Below, in pieces: positions 50,435 to 50,954 of a DNA stretch of 50,954 bases. The position numbers and the translations under genes were made by a program. This DNA is from Gammaproteobacteria bacterium (GTDB lineage: Bacteria > Pseudomonadota > Gammaproteobacteria > Pseudomonadales > Halieaceae): NCBI GenBank assembly GCA_024686215.1, contig JAIBDN010000012.1, positions 1-50,954 on the forward strand, given 5' to 3'. The notes beneath the pieces were generated by a model. The model saw nothing but the letters and a program-made list of their open reading frames with translations. It made no database searches and was not told the origin of the DNA. Positions within the stretch are counted from its first letter, which is position 1. Each line of letters starts with the position of its first letter.

Positions 50435-50954
50435 TCAGTCGCCAGTAGGACGGGGCAGGGTGCGAGCACCACCCCAGAGAGTGGCCACCATGGCCTCCGC
50501 GGTTTCCTTGCCAAACAGACGGTCGCCCAGGTTGTTGGCCGGGTCGCGCTCGCAAATATTGCGACGTATCTGCTCATCGCGCGCAGCGATAGCAGGACGG
50601 TCTGCTACTGGCGTCTTCTCCGCAGCGTCTACCCAGCCCAGCCAGCGATCAAGGCGTGACATGGCTACGCCGCGCACCTTGGCCAGCAAGTCTTCGTCGG
50701 CAGTTGCCGTGTAGCCGACAGCCGTCGGGGTCATCGCGACGCGTGTGTACAGGTCGCGGCTGATAAACGGATTGAAGCGCTCATCCGACTGCAGGTCCAG
50801 GAATTCCTCGTTTACCTCGGTGTAGTACTGGTCCACGTAGTCGATATTGGAGACCAGGTCGACACGCGGAATGTAATCCATGTACATGAACAGGTCGGGG
50901 ACTGTACCCAGGGCAAAACCGAAATTCGGTACCAGATACTGGGGTCCCAGGCTC
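50435..50954 (-). CDS. Red chlorophyll catabolite reductase (RCCR)-like protein, C-terminal part (cut by window end)
   Basis: The frame runs from the window edge to a stop at 50435 (about 172 residues visible; the ATG at 50887 is internal). It shows the C-terminal pattern of plant RCCR (ACD2), a ferredoxin-dependent bilin reductase-fold enzyme that reduces the C20/C1 bond of red chlorophyll catabolite. Matching segments, compared with Arabidopsis ACD2 from memory: VPNF; DYIPRVDLVSNIDYVDQYY (ACD2 DLPHRKDLVLNPDYLKEYY); NPFISRDLYTRV (NPYVSPSLFVRS); MTPTA (FSPTA); and a tail with RD..IRR and LFGKETAEAMV (MFGEEVSSRVV). It is convergent with a Rieske oxygenase gene of the type related to pheophorbide a oxygenase, the enzyme just before RCCR in plants. 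It could act on another bilin. The N-terminal half is not visible. Confidence 0.8.
   Translation of the reverse strand, partial: SLGPQYLVPNFGFALGTVPDLFMYMDYIPRVDLVSNIDYVDQYYTEVNEEFLDLQSDERFNPFISRDLYTRVAMTPTAVGYTATADEDLLAKVRGVAMSRLDRWLGWVDAAEKTPVADRPAIAARDEQIRRNICERDPANNLGDRLFGKETAEAMVATLWGGARTLPRPTGD

Noticed and set aside
1..50954. tRNA, rRNA, CRISPR arrays, prophage or transposase genes
   Set aside because: Looked for on both strands; no spaced direct repeats, tRNA-like folds, or transposase/integrase-like proteins were seen.

Overview
The window reads as a chromosomal segment of a marine-type gammaproteobacterium. The first 9 kb carries the gammaproteobacterial order bamA-skp-lpxD-fabZ-lpxA-lpxB-rnhB-dnaE, with overlapping or nearly overlapping genes. 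The rest carries gene types common in oligotrophic marine Gammaproteobacteria: an arylsulfatase, Rieske oxygenases, CoA transferases and a HyuAB pair. That taxonomic placement (Halieaceae/Spongiibacteraceae-like) is an inference from gene content only.

Layout: 1-9.0 kb, outer-membrane assembly, lipid A, RNase HII and DNA polymerase III alpha. 9.1-12.9 kb, an SDR, a DUF1244 protein, two small unknown proteins and an arylsulfatase that ends in a strong terminator. 13.0-17.3 kb, an RND pump with its membrane-fusion protein on the minus strand. 17.5-50.9 kb, a large accessory catabolic region. In order it holds Rieske oxygenase 1; a sodium/solute symporter; a plus-strand operon (CoA transferase, NicO-like metal transporter, amidohydrolase, CoA transferase, small protein, His-tailed cupin); HMG-CoA-lyase-like 1; hyuA and hyuB; a small secreted protein; two minus-strand genes (unknown, VOC-like); LeuC/LeuD-like hydratase subunits; CoA transferase 3 and HMG-CoA-lyase-like 2 (divergent); a minus-strand operon (isochorismatase-like amidase, two PuuE-like cyclic amidohydrolases, GntR/HutC regulator, isocitrate-lyase-family lyase, two alpha/beta hydrolases, membrane protein); a GST; a Crp/Fnr regulator; an unknown protein; a chlorophyllase/dienelactone-hydrolase-like enzyme; and Rieske oxygenase 2. 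A 650-bp nested palindromic repeat follows. At the right edge is the C-terminal part of a protein that strongly resembles plant red chlorophyll catabolite reductase (RCCR).

Main hypothesis: the 17-51 kb region encodes catabolism of a tetrapyrrole breakdown product (chlorophyll or bilin derived) or of the monopyrrolic imides and lactams made from it. Plant chlorophyll breakdown uses chlorophyllase (alpha/beta hydrolase), pheophorbide a oxygenase (single-component-type Rieske) and RCCR, and members of all three superfamilies occur here. The other genes form a logical lower pathway. HyuAB would open lactams with ATP, PuuE-like enzymes would open cyclic imides (maleimides), and the isochorismatase-like amidase would release ammonia. 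The LeuCD-like hydratase would hydrate the substituted maleate. The isocitrate-lyase-family lyase, or CoA transferases with HMG-CoA-lyase-like enzymes, would cleave the substituted malate to central metabolites. The family assignments come from sequence motifs; the pathway is inference. Several divergent promoters in the region share an AT-rich GATATAACAT-like motif, including that of the GntR gene itself, which suggests a local regulon. No tRNA, rRNA, CRISPR array, transposase or integrase was seen.
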